This document shows, piece after piece, positions 41,412 through 42,445 of a stretch of 42,445 bases of DNA (its first letter is position 1; each line of letters starts with the position of its first letter). The translations under genes were made by a program, and so were the position numbers. The notes under the pieces are model-generated. The model was not told the origin of the DNA and did not search any database. It worked only from the letters and a program-made list of their open reading frames with translations. Source of the stretch: an uncultured bacterium. Lineage in GTDB: Bacteria > Armatimonadota > HRBIN16. The stretch spans positions 1 to 42,445 of the forward strand of contig CAKZNX010000069.1 of assembly GCA_937132045.1 (NCBI GenBank). Reading direction: 5' to 3'.

Positions 41412-42445
41412 ATGCGTGTGCCGATAGAGTGGCTGAAGGAATATGTAGAGGTTCCGACATCGCCGGAGGAGCTGTCTCATCGCCTGACGATGGCTGGACT
41501 GGAGGTAGAGGCGATCGAGCACGATGAAGGCGAGCCTGTGCTGAACGTCAAGGTGACCCCCAACCGGGGCGACTGCCTCTCGATGGTAGGGGTAGCGCGC
41601 GAGGTGGCGGCGCTGTATGGGCTGTTTCTGCGTCATCCCATGCCCTCCGCCCGCACCTGTGTGCCGAGTGAGGCAGCTCAGTTCGCGCACATTGAAATCG
41701 TCGACGACGACCTGTGTCCCCGTTACGCCGCGCGGGTGGTGCGCAACGTTCGCATCGCCCCCTCGCCCGAGTGGATGCAGAAACGCCTGATCGCAGCGGG
41801 AATGCGCCCGATTAACAACGTGGTGGACGCGACCAACTACGTGATGCTGGAGATGGGGCAACCGCTGCACGCCTTTGACCTCGACCTCCTCCCGGAGGGG
41901 CGTATCGTTGTTCGGCGGGCGAAGCCGGGCGAGAGGATTGTCACCCTGGACGGCGTCGAGCGCGACCTGCAGCCCGACATGCTGATGATTTGCGACGCCA
42001 CGCATCCGGTGGCGGTAGCCGGTGTGATGGGCGGCGGCGAGACGGAAGTGACCCCCAGCACGCGCAACGTTCTGCTGGAGTCGGCGCATTTCCATCCCAC
42101 CTCCATCCGGCGTACCTCCCAGCGACTGCAGCTGTCCACGGAGGCGTCCTATCGTTTCGAGCGCGTCGTAGACCCGGGCGGTGTGGTCGCGGCGCTGGAT
42201 CGCGCGTGTGACCTGCTCGAGCAAATCGGTGCCGGTGAGCCGGTACCAGGCGCGGTGGATGTGTACCCTCGTCCGGTTCCGGAACGTACCGTCACCCTGC
42301 GTCCCGAGCGATGCAACCTGTTGCTTGGCTTGAATCTCGATGCGCAGACTATGGTGGACTGCCTGTGGCGACTGCAGCTGGCGGCGCACCTGCAGGATGG
42401 CGTCATCCATGTGCAGGTTCCCACCTTCCGCCCCGACCTGAACAT
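41412..42445 (+). CDS. pheT: Phenylalanyl-tRNA synthetase beta subunit, short form, 3' end cut by window
   Basis: ATG 41412, three bases after pheS; 344 codons are visible before the window ends. B1 (RVPIEWLKEYVEVPTSPEELSHRLTMAGLEVEAIEHDEG) runs straight into LNVKVTPNRGDCLSMVGVAREVAALYGL. In most bacterial PheT about 110 residues of tRNA-binding OB/EMAP-like domain lie between these segments; they are missing here with no frameshift. The B3/B4 editing domain (VVDATNYVMLEMGQPLHAFDLDLL, GERIVTLDG, AVAGVMGGGETEV, LLESAHFHPTSIRRTSQRLQLSTEASYRFERVVDPGG) is intact, so phenylalanine proofreading is likely kept. The rest of the protein lies outside the window. Confidence 0.94.
   Translation, partial: MRVPIEWLKEYVEVPTSPEELSHRLTMAGLEVEAIEHDEGEPVLNVKVTPNRGDCLSMVGVAREVAALYGLFLRHPMPSARTCVPSEAAQFAHIEIVDDDLCPRYAARVVRNVRIAPSPEWMQKRLIAAGMRPINNVVDATNYVMLEMGQPLHAFDLDLLPEGRIVVRRAKPGERIVTLDGVERDLQPDMLMICDATHPVAVAGVMGGGETEVTPSTRNVLLESAHFHPTSIRRTSQRLQLSTEASYRFERVVDPGGVVAALDRACDLLEQIGAGEPVPGAVDVYPRPVPERTVTLRPERCNLLLGLNLDAQTMVDCLWRLQLAAHLQDGVIHVQVPTFRPDLN

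Noticed and set aside
40653-42410. 585-residue minus-strand ORF
   Set aside because: It is antisense to pheS and pheT; composition is rich in His, Arg and Gln, as expected from the reverse of a high-GC gene.

Overview
The window looks like a chromosomal stretch of a free-living, flagellated, GC-rich bacterium. It carries housekeeping operons (infC-rpmI-rplT-pheS-pheT, pstSCAB-phoU, yggS-sepF-proC, fabI, fliD-fliS) mixed with many secreted carbohydrate-active proteins. It resembles a deep-branching terrestrial or hot-spring lineage such as Armatimonadota. That placement is an inference from gene content (DUF5703 protein, several GH-like proteins, SepF next to ProC) and is not proven. I see no phage, IS element, CRISPR array, rRNA or tRNA.

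Layout. 1-3.6 kb: the tail of a Uma2-family gene, a secreted propeller/helical protein and a secreted Pro-rich protein ending at a clear terminator. 3.7-8.5 kb: RtcB RNA ligase, a DUF5703 glycosidase-like protein and a UDP-sugar decarboxylase/epimerase, convergent with a GlcG/HbpS-like gene. 9.1-15.3 kb: a phosphate regulon (Pho-box-like promoter, pstS, pstC, pstA, pstB, a secreted metallophosphoesterase, phoU). 15.3-17.3 kb: yggS-sepF-proC. 17.2-22.4 kb, minus strand: two aldo/keto reductases, a GH140-like protein, and a lower-GC cassette of two DUF488 proteins flanking a protein that resembles the dual-OB family. 22.4-24.9 kb, minus strand: ECF sigma factor, membrane anti-sigma factor and an HtrA-like protein that has lost two catalytic-triad residues. 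25.1-29.1 kb: SAM hydroxide adenosyltransferase, an orphan sugar-binding lipoprotein, threonine ammonia-lyase and a coupled secreted protein. 29.1-31.1 kb, minus strand: a clan GH-A-like hydrolase. 31.2-34.8 kb: a small coiled-coil protein, FliD, FliS and a FliT-like chaperone. 34.8-39.2 kb: FabI, a small secreted protein and a 997-residue secreted protein. 39.15 kb to the end: a strong promoter, infC with a non-canonical AUC start, an internal intrinsic terminator, rpmI, rplT, pheS and a pheT that lacks the usual N-terminal tRNA-binding OB fold.

How the genes work together. The Pst genes import phosphate, the embedded secreted phosphoesterase could release it outside the cell, and PhoU would gate signalling. 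The secreted hydrolases, the UDP-sugar enzyme and the sugar-binding lipoprotein suggest a plant- or microbial-polysaccharide lifestyle. The sigma/anti-sigma/HtrA operon looks like an envelope-stress module rewired around a non-catalytic HtrA. The best candidates for undescribed biology are the DUF488/dual-OB-like/DUF488 cassette and this pseudoprotease stress operon. All calls come from reading the sequence; no database search was run.
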